64,000 bases of DNA, taken from NCBI GenBank assembly GCA_034766995.1, contig CM068313.1, forward strand, positions 59,345,877 to 59,409,876. The letters run 5' to 3'. Positions 1 through 12,090 of the stretch are shown one piece after another. Within the stretch, counting starts at the first letter, position 1, and each line of letters begins with the position of its first letter. The notes beneath the pieces are model-generated. The model had not been told where the DNA came from. It saw only the letters and a list, made by a program, of their open reading frames with translations, and ran no database searches. Made by a program: the position numbers and the translations under genes. This DNA is from Acanthacorydalis orientalis (Eukaryota; Arthropoda; Insecta; Megaloptera; Corydalidae).

Positions 1-1519
1 CATTCGGACCGTACAGTATGAAAGGTCGCTACGAACTCTGTGCGACTATTAAAAAGATAGTTACTTTAACCGTTCACTTATAAACATTATTATACGTGAT
101 AAAAAGTTTCGTTAATGAACGCGATATAAATTCATATACACGTCTTCACCTACTTGTATCCGTGCACGGACGCGTACGTATATATTTATAACACACATTT
201 ATATACACACACGCACATACGAGAACAGCATGATAAATTAATCGACGCAACAATATATTTTTTTATTACGTACTACCTGACGATTCTTCTTACTCGACGA
301 TCTGGACATATATTTGAAATGAGTTGAAAAAAATCGACGATCGTCAGTAAGTCGTACACGAAGGACAAAAATTTCACAAATTCGATCGTAAACTACCTGA
401 AAACGAGCACAGAAAATAACTTGACGAGCGGCTCGGCCGATAGAAAACAAAGAGAAGACTGCAATAACAAATACACAAGGGTGGGGAAGGGTGCTCGAAC
501 AGATCTATTGCTGTAAGAACCGACAGAAGTTTGTACATTATTAGTTTACTTTTGAAAAATAAAAAAAATTTTGGGAAAACACGAACAGGCGTGTTTATAA
601 ACCGGCGGCATCCGAGAAAAGATTCAATAAACCTTACGTGAATCGTTTTATAAAATCATCGCTCGCTCGTCAATTACAATGACGGTAAGAGAATAGGTTA
701 AAAGAAGTTACCGACATCATCAGAAACGAGTCGACAAACTCATAACGGCGATGGAAATTACGTGAATAAATTACAAAATAAATGACTACAGAGTGTGTAA
801 AAAATAAATAACAATAGTTTATACATGAAACAATATAGACGATCGAAAATCGAACCTCTATAATTTGCTAAAAAGTCCGGCACAAATATTCAAATCTAAG
901 TTTTTTTTAATAATAGTCTTCGAAAAATCGATTTTTCAAATTCTCGAATTCATATTATTTCTTATCGAACGTCTTTAAAGTCACATTTTTAAGAATAACG
1001 AACGACCGGCATTAAAAAAAAAGACGAAACGGAAAACATTTACTTTTTCCGGCGAATCGCATACGGACGATATTTCGATTCGTGTTTTCGACATCCGATA
1101 ATGAAATTCATTGCAAAAAAATACACCGCTACGCGGACCGGGAGTCACTTCGATACGACTTTTCGGACGACGGCGCCGATTCCGAACTCTACTCACGGAC
1201 GGAAAAGCGAAACGAAACCGAACGTGCACTTACTTCCGAGACGTCGCTCTCGGATTCTCTCGGAACGAAAACGAATCAAACACCGCTCGAATCACTATCA
1301 AGCGTGCACTTTTTCACAGAGGAAAGAATCGGAATTTGCACGGTACACATCGTCAATCACCTGCTTTCTCGTTCATTCTAAACACATAGCTGCGGTCGCA
1401 ATAAATCGGTTCCGGCGGGCCGAACGCTGCCGCACGACAAACAAACACAACGTTATTAACGTCCGACGGTTCGATCGTTCGTTAAACGATAACGGTGAAG
1501 AACGTGCAATGTCACTTAC
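1..1519. other. Downstream flank or intron of ANKRD13-like gene, no gene recognised
   Basis: The minus-strand ANKRD13-like gene ends in a splice donor at 1519, so this stretch is probably its next intron and more of the gene lies to the left. I looked for the expected next ANKRD13 exon (the segment after the conserved GQ) and found no in-phase match. A long open frame on the plus strand (1101-1811) is antisense to the gene and its intron and resembles no protein. Composition changes from AT-rich (1-1000) to CpG-rich (1100-1500). Confidence 0.5.
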
Positions 1520-2496
1520 TCTGCCCTTTAAAAATATAACTTCGGTTACCGCGCTGCCAGCTGCTGTGGTCGAATCCGAGCAGCGTCGTGTCTATCCGGA
1601 CGTTCGAACCCTGTTTGTATACCTTGTACGTATCGCTCGGACACATCCTCGACACGAGCGGCACTGCGAACACACGCGAGAACGGAACCGTCAACCGAAC
1701 GTCCCCGGACCGGACGCCGCACGGCCGTGCAGCGCGCCGGTCACGGCCGAACCCGTCTCGAGAGGAAACACGAGACGGAACCGATCGCGCCCGATTTACC
1801 CCAGCTCGTGAATTCCCATTTCATCTCGACGTAGAAGTCCGGCGCCTGCTTCAGCCTCTGCAACAGTTCCGGGATCCCGGCGACCCTGCTCGTGTATCGC
1901 TGGAAGTCTCGTCGTTCGAGCACGAGCGCGAGCAGCTCCGGATCGCCCGTCGCGACCGCCTCCTGAACGACTGGAACGAAACGGTCACGTCGGAAAACGT
2001 CACGTCGAACGGTGAAACGCTCGGACGTACCTGTCCAGCCGTCGCAGTTCTCGCAGTTGACGTTCGTCTCGAACTGAAGCAACGTCCGCACTGACTCAAG
2101 GTGTCCGAGTGTGACCGCGAGCATCAGTGGCGTGCGCCCTCTGTTATCTTTCTTTTCTTTGTCGTGCTGAAAATGTACGGCTTCACTAATAACATTAAAC
2201 GTTTTCGCTCGCACATGTAGGTTTTCGAGCGTCGATACGACGGTCTCGCATCGACGCGGACGAAAGTCGCATCGACGGCCGAACGAATCGATAAAAAAAA
2301 AAAGACAAGCGACCCGAAGTGAACGCAAAAGGAGTGAACGGAAAAATCGAGACACGTTCACCGTGCAACAAACGTACGACTCTCCCTTTCAACTTACTAT
2401 GTTTTTTGCCAATTCCTGTTGTAGCTCTTTATACGAATTGTTCCACACGAGCCAATGTAACGGGAACATCGTTTTGATTAAGTCGATCGTGGTCAT
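1520..2496 (-). CDS. ANKRD13: ANKRD13-family ankyrin repeat protein, 5' part (4 coding exons)
   Basis: Family members bind ubiquitin chains through C-terminal UIMs and act at the plasma membrane and endosomes in receptor trafficking; that C-terminus is not in this window. Coding exons on the minus strand are 2496-2398, 2166-2031, 1970-1800 and 1663-1520, all with GT..AG borders and matching phases (introns 2167-2397, 1971-2030, 1664-1799). The 183 residues seen begin MTTIDLIKTMFPLHWLVWNN, carry an ankyrin repeat at about 42-75 (RGRTPLMLAVTLGHLESVR), then VVQEAVATGDPE, RDFQRYTSRVAGIPELL and [20 protein letters not shown]. This order and wording is the N-terminus and start of the GPCR-chaperone domain of ANKRD13A/B/D. 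The last exon ends in codon phase 1 at the donor GTAAGT (1519-1514), so the gene is cut by the left edge. The start at 2496 is the ATG nearest the conserved PLHWLVWNN; an upstream in-frame ATG at 2583 is possible. Which paralogue it is cannot be told from this part. Confidence 0.9.
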
Positions 2497-2639
2497 CGTA
2501 CAGTCGGTCAGAGTAAAAAATAAGACACTTAATAATATAAATTGCAAAAAAAATAACGACAGCTTTCGCGGAACACAGCGCACAGACTCTTACGCCAATT
2601 TGACAACTCACCGGGTGTCAACACTCACTTAATAGAACA

Positions 2640-2815
2640 TTTTATGTGCTCTCGGTGGTAATAGGACAACGCGCACGCACCGCGGTTCGTCATTTAGCGA
2701 CACGCTGCTTCACAACACCGCGCTGTGCGATTGTGCGCGACGATCGACGGATCGAGGCCGGGGCATCCGTCGGCGACAGCGCGCTGTAATTACAGATAAT
2801 CTCTGATTTTACTCA
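2640..2815 (-). promoter_or_regulatory. CpG-rich putative promoter / 5' UTR of the ANKRD13-like gene
   Basis: This stretch lies 150-320 bases upstream of the first coding exon and is much richer in CpG (runs of cgcg, cgacg, gcgcgc) than the AT-rich DNA on its far side. There is no long open frame. Position and composition suggest a promoter or untranslated first exon; no TATA or Inr element was assigned. Inference only. Confidence 0.3.
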
Positions 2816-2945
2816 CAACGATTCGAATCAAAGAGAGTGTAGTAATGAAGTTTAGTAAGAAAATAAATTACTTTGATAATCCTCCTAAGCGTCGCACTAT
2901 TCACACTACTTATGCAATACATACAAATATACATATATATACACA

Positions 2946-4450
2946 ATCACAAAAGTATCCGAACAGCTCTTTTGCTCAGAAAGTTTTATGTAATAAATTA
3001 AGTTTACAGTAGAGAAGAAGTTGTTTAAAAATATGTTTGATATCGTTTATTATTGTACTTCAAAATATAATATTCACAAATAATAATACATATATACAAT
3101 ATGTTTAAAAATGGTGTGTTTTCAATTCAACATGCCATATTTACATACACATAAGTATCCGGCCATGCACAATAATTAAAACTCCTGGATATAGGAATCG
3201 ATAAATCCCCGAACGTTTTCGCTTGCAACACTAACGTGAAACCTCACCATTGTCTTAAAATTCCTCGGTCGTATTGGTTGTCCTTCTTTGCCGTCTTGCA
3301 ATATTTTAATATTCGAATAATGTCCAAATATGTCGAAAAAAACGTGACACCAATATACCAGAGAGAAAACTCATTATTTCCCTAAATGAAAAAGGATATT
3401 CACAACGTAAAATTGCACAAGTGACTGGTATTCCACGTAGTACAAGATATCAAAAAATTCAAAACTGATAATATTATTAGTGAATGAAGAACGAACAGGA
3501 ACACCTAAAATATTAAATGAACAGGAAAAAAAAACAAATTTTAATGATTGTAGGAATTGGTCCAAGTAAAAGTGCTACAGAAATATGCAGGGATGTCACA
3601 AAAAGTACAGGAAAGACTTTGAGTTTTGAAACAGTTCGTAGAATCATCAGAAAAAATGACTATCAGGGATGAGTTTCGCGAAAGAAGCCATGGATAAGTA
3701 AACAGAATAGAGAAAAGAAGGGTTGAATTCGCCAAAAAATATATGAATCAATCACAAGACTTTTGAGATACTGTTATTTTCAGTGAAGCAAGTAAATTTT
3801 AAATATTTAGTTCTTCGAAAAGAAAAATGGGATGGAAAAAACCTGGAACTGAATTCAGTGAAGAAAACCTTTAACTGGTCGTAAAACATGAGGTGATTCC
3901 ATAATGGCGTGAGGTTGGATGTCGGCAGCTGGGGTTGGAAACCTTCATTTTATTGAAGGTAAAACGGATCAGCTAGCTTATATCCTTATTTTGAAGCAAA
4001 ATTTAAAGGTCGATGCATAGAAATTAGGATTGGAAAACAAATTTATATTTCAACAGGACAACGATCCTAAGAACCGTGCCAGAAAATCGAAAGGATAGAT
4101 TTTATACAACGTGCTGAAACGACTCTGAACACCCTCGATCACCGGGCATGAAACCTATACAACGTTTGTGGGGAGTTTTGAAGAAATCTTTGACCGATCA
4201 TTCTATAATCAGTAAAGAAGCATTGAAAACATTTCTTCGACAAGAATGGTACCAAATAAGCTCAGTTATAATGAAAAAACTTGTACATTCTAATCGATTA
4301 AAAGCAGTTCTGAAATCTAAAGGATATCGTACCGAGTACTAGTTTCTATCCTTCTCTTTACCAAACAATATTGCGAGTGGTCGAATACTTTTGTGTGTAT
4401 AAGTATGGCATGTTGAATTGAAAACACCTTTTTTCAACATATTGTGTGTG
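2946..4450 (+). mobile_element. Degenerate Tc1-like transposon (DD34E type)
   Basis: The plus strand holds a broken Tc1 transposase: near 3360-3465 the helix-turn-helix segment LIISLNEKGYSQRKIAQVTG, near 4051-4100 the second catalytic block QQDNDPKN, and at 4148-4342 the C-terminal part (PIQRLWGVLKKSL ... KLVHSNRLKAVLKSKGY). Stop codons and frameshifts separate these. The first block reads IFSEASKF where FSDESKF is expected, and the final PIE reads PIQ, so both the first Asp and the Glu are lost. Inverted repeats at about 3112-3175 and 4360-4440 share the core ttcaattcaacatgcca and motifs like acacaaaagtat; a further tip-like copy is at 2946. The right side abuts a gypsy fragment. Confidence 0.75.
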
Positions 4451-5006
4451 AATTTTAGGGTTATAAAACCGTATGTTTTGATGTTGCTTCCATTGGCAGC
4501 ACACAAATCATAGTTGATGGGAGCACGACGATCTCGGAGTAAACGACGAGGAAAACGACACAAATCAGAACCAGTATCAACGAGAAAGCGATGTTTAGAC
4601 TTTTTATCAACGACAATGAGACGGCTTCCAGAAGAAGAAGAGCAGTCAGATGCCGTCCTTACAGACTGCTTTGGTCGTTTCCCGAAAAACCGCAAGGTTT
4701 GATGCACTTTTTAGCGTTTTGCTGAAACTTTTTGTGGTACCAACAAACTTGGCCCGATTGTTGGTTAGAATTTTCACCAGTGCAAGATTTACTCCTCTGT
4801 CTAAAATTGTGGTTAGAACTGCGAGGACGAAAACGAGGACGCGAGCGAGAGGCTGACAACTCGGCGACTTGCCTTTGTAAATCCGGCAGAAAAGTCAAGT
4901 TTCGAAAAATTTTGAATTTGTAGCCAAATTCTCTGCCAAGGGGGGTAGTGTGGCGGCGCAGTTCGGAGATCGAACGTGTATAACAAGTGTGCATAGCAAC
5001 GAACAT
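4440..5006 (-). mobile_element. Ty3/gypsy retrotransposon fragment: gag C-terminus and aspartic protease
   Basis: Two overlapping minus-strand frames (5006-4659 and 4707-about 4440) encode the end of gag with a zinc-knuckle-like CWYHKKFQQNAKKCIKPC, then after a frame change the start of pol with the retropepsin motif FLVDTGSDLC. Reverse transcriptase and integrase are absent. The pol side is cut where the Tc1 element begins (about 4440-4460), so the Tc1 may have inserted into this copy. No LTR was identified. Defective by truncation and frame disruption. Confidence 0.75.
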
Positions 5007-6155
5007 TCAAATTGTTTTATTTAACCAATTTTTATTTTTCGGTCTGTCAACAACGTTTGTAAAGTTGTATTGTCAATAAAATCGCTAATATCAAATAGGA
5101 AATTCACCCATTTATTCCTATACATATATATATGTATATAGAAATATATTTCACAAGTATACATATGTACTTATTAAATTGAGTTCTTAATTAATCCATG
5201 CTTTCATCTGGAATGATGGTAGTCAGTGATAGTAAATATCAAGTAGAGGTGGGAATTTTTTACGACTTATCGTTATATGAATTGTTATTTATATATTTAT
5301 TTATATATATACGTATACATACCGTATATTACGGCACTTATGTCGATTTACATATAAGTAGAGATCGAAATTTCAAGATAACATTTATGCATTTATCATA
5401 TATCGGTCATATAAAACGATCCTAAATAGAACAACTCTTTCACATGTTACAATACAATTGTATGTCCAATATCAAAATTACAGGAATTACATTTTTCGAT
5501 TTATACGGCATATCTCAGGAAATCACCTTGTCTCGACACATTGTGTATTAAAGTCATGTACCTAAAAGTCTGCGGCATTACTTGTACAAAAATCAATCTG
5601 TGAATGCCGTGAACCAAATACATCATATACACCAAAGCTTAAGTTCCTTTCTTTAAATAAAGGAATTTAATTTCTATGTAAGCACAGTAAATTCTTTGTG
5701 TTACTTTAAAGGTTCTGTTTTTGTATTAGGCGAATTAGACGGCCTCCTATTTTCTGATTAATTTGTTGGGTTTTAAGGGTCGCTTTGTACAGATATACGG
5801 TGATAAGAAAGGACTGAATATAAACTAGAACTAAATGTACGATTGGAAAAAAAACAAATATAAATCTAGATATATACATATCTCTCTTTCTCTATATATA
5901 TATATATGTACATACATATACACATGTATATATACACGCACGCGCACACACATACAACGATTGCGTTGCTATATATCTGATAATTATATAGATATGAGTT
6001 TTAAAAAATATGTTTATGTTTCGTTTGGTTGCATATACAGGTTTTTAATTGAGAAGTGCACGAGCGCAGCGAGGCTGGTGTTTGGTGAGTGAAGCCTCCT
6101 AGTACGTGTATATATATACATATATATATATATATGAAAAAAGTATTTAATGAAT
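5007..6155. other. AT-rich spacer with short TA and CA repeats, no gene recognised
   Basis: About 1.1 kb of AT-rich DNA with short (TA)n tracts near 5124-5146, 5893-5910 and 6110-6135, and a CA-rich tract near 5936-5955. Short open frames here (for example 5198-5425, 5835-6092) have repeat-driven composition and no recognisable domain. Confidence 0.5.
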
Positions 6156-6159
6156 ATAT

Positions 6160-6312
6160 ACTACTAGTCCTTACCTACGGCAGCGAAACTTGAGTGTTAT
6201 CACCAAAATCATTCAGACTCCAAACAACACAGAGAAGTGTTGCAAGATGCATGTTGGGAACGAGACAGGAAAAAAACAGAATGGATACGAAAACAGGAGT
6301 TACAGACGTAAC
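6160..6312 (+). mobile_element. RTE-like non-LTR retrotransposon scrap (end of reverse transcriptase)
   Basis: Read on the plus strand, this segment gives LVLTYGSET, a stop, then a segment ending TQRSVARCMLGTR and, after a few residues, TGVTDV. This matches the conserved stretch near the end of RTE-type reverse transcriptases (LTYG-ETW ... TQRAMER-MLG). One stop codon replaces the conserved W, and only about 50 residues remain. It is a dead fragment; clade assignment is approximate. Confidence 0.6.
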
Positions 6313-6851
6313 ATTAATTTAAGTCAGGACCGTCAGAACTGATACGATCGGTACGAACATCCTGAATCGCTGCCCGATAATTCAGAGGTCGATCTTTCTT
6401 GACGAATACATCCGTCGGACCGGTACAAAGTCACGTCGTTGAAATCGAATCTCTCCGGTCCGGTAACCTCGTACGAACCTGATTTACGATCGAATTTTCG
6501 GCCATCGCCGAAGATCGTATTTAGCAGAAGATGAGGAACGGTAGACCGGTTGAAGAAGAACGACTACGGATTCGATTTAAAAAGAAATTTATTGATATCG
6601 TTTCTCACGCATTCGTTTACGAACGTGTTCCCCGTGCCTAGACGGTACGTATCTCCTTCGTGTGTTTGTTTTCCGACGTTCGGTATCACTTATATACCGG
6701 GGCGTAGTAATACTACTCAGGGAAAGTTTCAAGTGTTCGTATAACTTTCATTCGAGAAATACCGTGAGAAAATATCTACATGTAAACGAATTGCACGTGA
6801 AAGAAAAAAAAATCATTTTAAAAGTATTTTTTCGAACGCTCCATTAGAAAT

Positions 6852-9721
6852 CTATCGAAGTAAATTATCGTTACCCATTCTTATAAGTAACGTCGTAAAA
6901 AAAGATATAACGGAAGCTGTATTGGAATCGATGGGCCCTGTTCGAATGTGTTCTTTTAACTTTTTAGTAAGTCGTTCGAAATGAAAATCTTTTTCGCTGA
7001 ATCCGTCAAGTTTTTCCTTAATTAATACAAATTGGACAAGATTCATTCCATCGAAATCCACCGTCGGCCAATTTTCCGAACAAGGGACACAGTTACATTC
7101 GAATCTGAATCTCTCGTACAGTTCCGACCGCCTCACCGATCTCGGGACGGATACGTAGTCACGAGCGCTGTAAAAACAAACGTTTTGGTATACGAACGAT
7201 CGATATCGTGTGTATATTTTTGTGCGTGTGCGCTCGACACATTTCATGACATGGCAACACTTTTGAATCAGTCAGAAAATAGTACAATATATTTTCTTTC
7301 TTCTATTGAACTAGTAAATATATAGTATTCTTTTATTTGTATTTTATTTAACTAATAAATGAAGCATACTTATATTTTATAGAAAGTAGGTTATATGTGT
7401 TTATAGCACAGTAAAACAATTCGGTTTTTCCAGACATAAAAATAACTCTAAAATAAATTAACAATGTTGTTATTTACTGAAACATTTTTTATTACAACGT
7501 TATTTGTAAGAACCATTATATGAGAGCAACGCATAAACACAAAATGTGACAGCGCATAACGATAGTCTGGCACTGTGTAACACGTGAAGTGAAGTCACGT
7601 TTCATGACGTGACAACAGTGTGTCTACGCCTCATATAGCATACGGAAACCGAACGACCATCTCACACGGTTCACGTTCGATCGACAGGTCGTTCATTAGA
7701 GAAACAGATGTTACCGAAATCGATATTTAGAACTGTGAACAGACGATCAAGTTAAATCGGCCGAAAACGTTTAATCTCGGCTCACGGTAGAAGAAACGGC
7801 GTTCGTTAAACGAATATAATCGCCGTTACACACGGACACGTCGTACGCTTCTATCGAGAACGAACCTCACGAAAGCTTATTCGACCGTCAAGAAGGAACC
7901 GATTTTGAGTGTATGAAGTCGGTACTACGATTATATTCACTCTTACGAATACGTCGACACCGCACGATCGTAAAATTTTAAACGATCGCTTATTTTTTAT
8001 CTTCGCCGATGACGTGCGTTCCGAAAGCAATTTTTAACTGTCATCGAAACACGTGCGTCGAAAATCTCTACGCGTATCGTGTCTACGATCTACGTAACCG
8101 CTACGATATTTTGTCGAAACACCGATCGACAATACTTACACGTAACTGCAGAAGATCGACTCGTTTCGTCTTATCGGACGTATGGAACGTAATACGGCCG
8201 CCGAGCCGTAATAGACCAGAACGACATTGTTGAAGCACGAGTGATTTATCAGCTTACCAAACGGCAACATCGCGACACCCATCTCTAAAACAATAATTAA
8301 AATGTATATCACATACGCCCGCACACGAACGTTAGTATTTATTCTGTTCACGCGACGAGCATTGAAATTATTTTGTTAAAAATAAAATTTTATACGTACT
8401 TCCACTGTTTAACGTAAATACGCCCATAGGAGTGAATACTGACAAATGATTGTAAGTGAATTCGATCAGTTTGCTTATTAATTCTTCGTCGCCGAAATAA
8501 CGACGTAAATAGTCGAAACCCGGGCTTTTCGTTTCGAACAATCGTACCAATAGAGCGACGGTGCAGCTGTACTTTCTCAAATTCGTGTCTTTATTTTCGC
8601 CGTCCGAATAAACCGACAGGTTCGGCTCGGTGTCGTGAACGATGAGTCCATCTCTGATCGTGAGCCCGTGCACTTCGACGCTTTCGTCGACATGAGATTG
8701 CGTTCCTTTCTTCTTGGCGGTCACGATGTCGTGCAGATCTCTTAGAGCGGCGTAAAACGCGATCACGACGCCATCGTCGTTTTCATTCAAGTACCAAGTC
8801 GACGGCCCGCACGCGTATCTGTGGATTCCTTCGTTCGATGCGTCGCTCTTGCAAGTCTCATCGCAGAACATCGCGTCGCGACATCGATCGCACGGTATCG
8901 GCGTCAACACTTTCTCGAAACAATTAGCGCAAAATTCATAACGACCCGTTCGAGACGTGTATTTCGCGTACGGATGCTCTATGGCAAGAACGTCGCCGAC
9001 GTCAATGTCTTTCGTCGCGATCACGTTCCGACCGAGCGTATCGTCGAGCACCACCTCTACCGCTTCCGAAACGTGCCTCAACAATTTGTGCGACGACGAC
9101 GTGATATTCGGAATCGGTCTGTGAAACTCAAATTTTTTACTTTCGCTGCGATTTGCTTTCGCTTGTTCGTAGCGTTTTTCGAGTTTCGGTAACAGATGTG
9201 TCGGATAATCGTAACGCCTCGCATTGTTTATATCCTGGTCGGAAATCCGAATCGTACAAGGTATGAAAAAACAACAGTCGTATTACCGTAGGCGAAAACT
9301 GAGCGTTTTAATGCATGTTCTCAAATACGCATATATTTTTTTATACAGTAAAATTAAAACTCACCTTTATACAGTCCTCGAAATAGCCCAATTCAAACAA
9401 CAAAGCCGATCGATTCGCAAACGCTATACTGAGATTCTCGGTGTTACCGACACATTCTGCATATGCGATACTTTCATTGTACATGCACAACGTTCGATTG
9501 TCCATCATCTTCTCGACATAACGTCGATTGGCAGATTTTCTGAGCTCGACCGAGATACCGTCGTCCTTCGACGATTCAAACGGTGGAATAGTCAAATTCT
9601 TTTTCTTCAAACTGTTATATATATCACGGATCTGTTTGATATTTGTTTGCGTCGTAAGTGAACCTGGACGTAAAAAATCCCCACACAACTGCTCGAAGAG
9701 TGACGTCAGAAACGGATCCAT
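6852..9721 (-). CDS. SMYD4-like SET and MYND domain protein with N-terminal TPR (4 coding exons)
   Basis: SMYD proteins are SET-domain lysine methyltransferases or scaffolds; SMYD4 is the member with a TPR region before MYND. Coding exons are 9721-9365, 9234-8400, 8284-8140 and 7167-6852, all with GT..AG borders and matching phases, giving 550 residues. Exon 1 holds TPR-like ENLSIAFANRSALLFELGYF (about 95-114). Exon 2 continues it (DINNARRYDYPTHLLPKL), then the SET-N part and a MYND zinc finger at 221-261 (C-x2-C, C-x2-C, C-x3-C, H-x3-C). Exon 3 has the core SET motif NHSC at 411-414; exon 4 the post-SET cysteines FECNCVPC at 468-475 and ENWP. In place of the usual NYG after the SET core it reads SYV, so catalytic activity is uncertain. 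The reading stops at 6852 after MGNDNLLR; a donor-like GTAACG just before could instead lead to another 3' exon. Arthropods often carry many divergent SMYD copies, so orthology to SMYD4 is tentative. Confidence 0.88.
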
Positions 9722-9984
9722 TATAAAGTCTGTTCGGACAAATCGAATGAATAATGATGAGCGATACGTCTGACAAATTATTTTTAATACATTAAAATAC
9801 TGCAATATCAGCAACGAAAGAAGTAAATATTTAATAGCAACGTTTTCACATTCGCTACGATTAGATTTCGTTCATATATTTTATATTTAATACGCACTTG
9901 TATGTGCATTATGTATTTCACATGCGAAGATGCAATCTACAAGATATTAAAAAGTGAATAAGCGCCCTGGCCAGTCACTAAAAT

Positions 9985-10455
9985 CAACGACAAAACCAAA
10001 CGTCCACGGTGAAAATGTCCATCCGTGCATCTGTTTGAACGTGAAGGGCGTGCTGTTTATGAACTCCTCCGATCGAGTAAAACGATCACCGTGAGCTGTT
10101 ATCGAGCGCTACGCTCACCGACGAAACGGTACAGAAAAAACCGTTTACTGCACGAGAAATCCAGGTCGTTTCGATAAACGACAACACTAGACCGCACGTT
10201 GCTCTTACTATTCTGTAAACAGTCGTAAACATGAACCGGGAATGAAGTTCTCCAGTGCATAGCGTCTCAGAATTATCGTTTATTCCGGTCGATGTGGAAC
10301 TTTTTAGCTGCACAGTGTTTTCGAGATGTGACCGGAATACAAAAACGAACCGTCGAATCGATGCTTTTTTTTCGCAAAATAATCTGAAGCATGTCCGAGA
10401 AATTGCAAACCGTCACAGAAAGCGATGGAAACCGATTTATCGATTGAATTATACT
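9985..10455 (+). mobile_element. Degenerate mariner transposase remnant
   Basis: On the plus strand, scattered frames give mariner blocks: GVLFMNSS (cf. GVVYFELL), then NDNTRPHVALT (the second catalytic block, usually HQDNARPHVA), a decayed SPVHSVSEL region in place of PYSPDLAPSD, and RHRKRWKPIY near the end (cf. LPERWQKVVE). Multiple stops and frameshifts separate them; no terminal repeats were found. Old dead copy. Confidence 0.5.
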
Positions 10456-10459
10456 TAGT

Positions 10460-11135
10460 TTATTATGAAAATACAGCGAAAACTTTGCAAAGGCTAAACC
10501 TTTTGGTCACAATATATATAAATAATTGTCTAAATATTATTGACATCTATTCAGACAGTAGCATATTCATTTGACAGCTGTCAAAATACGGAAATGTAAG
10601 GTTAAGAGAAAAAGTTTAATTAAGCTCCTTATGATTCCTCTCAAGTGCTAAATAGCGACTGAACAGCAAAATCATAGCAAAATTATGTCATTCAACGCTA
10701 ACATTAACGTAGGACGAGAGTGTAATGAACGATCGAGCTTATACACCTCGCTAGGTTTTATTAAATAACATTTGCGCGAGGTGTTAAGTCATACTGATGA
10801 CTTGGATTTGGAAGTTGACATTAAGTTTGTTAATATATCTCAAAATATTTACAAGATAATTTCTTCAATACACTGAAGAATGTTCGATTTCAACTTCATC
10901 GCCAGTTTTTTTTCCCAGAATTAGAAATCTTGAAATAACTTTTGATCAATCATCCGCGTAACGCCGATCGGCTCGCGGTTTTACCTTTCGAAACTACAAA
11001 TGTGGGGCAAGTTCTAAAATGCTTTTCTTCATGGGACTTTATTTGCATATTTAAACACACATTTTCGTCATACTGAATCTAAAATCAGGCTATCTGTACA
11101 ACCATACTATTAATAAAATTTTTATCATCCGGAAA
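10460..11135. other. Spacer, no gene recognised
   Basis: AT-rich DNA without a convincing coding frame, RNA gene or terminal repeats. I see nothing assignable. Confidence 0.4.
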
Positions 11136-11139
11136 CTTA

Positions 11140-11425
11140 TCACTTTGAATATCGTAGTCTTTCCGTCGGGTAGACTCATCTCGTCCGTCGCAATCTTAAA
11201 AATCTTACTCCGAACCCTCTGCGGGCCGAGGGGCGTTCGTCACGGACGTGTTTCTCCGTATCGGGGAAGCGTACGTGAAAATCGGTCCGAACACCGTCTC
11301 GTAGATCGTAAGTTCGTTTTCCTTCGTCGAGCCACCGTCCCGGTCGTTAGGGTATACGACGTGGCCAGGGCGACGTACTCTTTCTCGCGTGCACACGCAG
11401 CACGCTCGTACTTGAGCGAATAGGA
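11140..11425 (-). mobile_element. Jockey-like LINE reverse transcriptase scrap
   Basis: The minus strand reads ELTIYETVFGPIFTYASP and, shortly after, NTSVTN, resembling the L-IYKTIIRPI-TYG-PVW-N block near the C-terminus of jockey-type reverse transcriptases. The flanking frame is shifted upstream. CpG content is higher than in the neighbourhood. Only about 90 residues remain. Confidence 0.4.
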
Positions 11426-11429
11426 GCCA

Positions 11430-12085
11430 GATCCCCTGGTTTACATGAAAAAGAAAAAAGTAAATGAACGCATCTTACCTGCTTTTCTTACGAAGCAACA
11501 AGAGTCTAAGGTCGTAGTTGTTTCGACGAAATCTATTACCTAAAAAATAAACGCACGTAAAACACTAAATATGTTTTATACAACTTTCGCCCCCGTTCGT
11601 ATACACACATATGACCACTGGTACAAATCTAACACAATGCTAAGACCTGACCGCGTCCGAATTGCGTATGAAGTATTTGATGAATGATTTGTTTTGATTC
11701 GAACTGTAATCGTACAACCGATGACACAGCATCCGTACCGATTACTAAACGATTTGTTTAATCGGGGCATCCCCTCGTTAACTGCGAAGAAGTACGTTAC
11801 ATTCATTGACGTATCATATTTTTTTTCGTTTAATGTATTGACTTCTTTAAAATTATCAAAACCGAGCAAATGTTTAAAAGTATTCACAAACAAATAAAAA
11901 ACATATCTGTCCGTCTACCTGCCTTATATGGCGTACATAACAATTTGTATTTTACGAAAGAAATGTATAACGAATGAATATATTAGAGTGTTCATCTATG
12001 GAATAAATACTCTAAGTTTACACACATTCACACGCACACACGTGAAATGTTATTTTTCTTGTAAACGTGCGTTAAAATTTCAGTC
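11430..12085. other. Spacer, no gene recognised
   Basis: No protein family, RNA or terminal repeat was recognised. Overlapping open frames on the two strands (11576-11893 minus, 11694-11897 plus) lie antisense to each other and neither resembles a known protein. Confidence 0.4.
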
Positions 12086-12090
12086 TGATC

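Noticed and set aside
1..60. Next ANKRD13 exon after an acceptor-like tttttaatag near the left edge
   Set aside because: In the required phase it reaches a stop within six codons and does not resemble ANKRD13.
1101..1811. Long plus-strand open frame (236 aa) in the ANKRD13 region
   Set aside because: It is antisense to the ANKRD13 exon at 1520-1663 and its intron, has low-information Arg/Thr-rich sequence from CpG bias, and matches no family.
9224..9661. 145-aa plus-strand frame over the SMYD-like TPR exon
   Set aside because: Shadow of the minus-strand exon, which has clear TPR similarity and correct splice sites.
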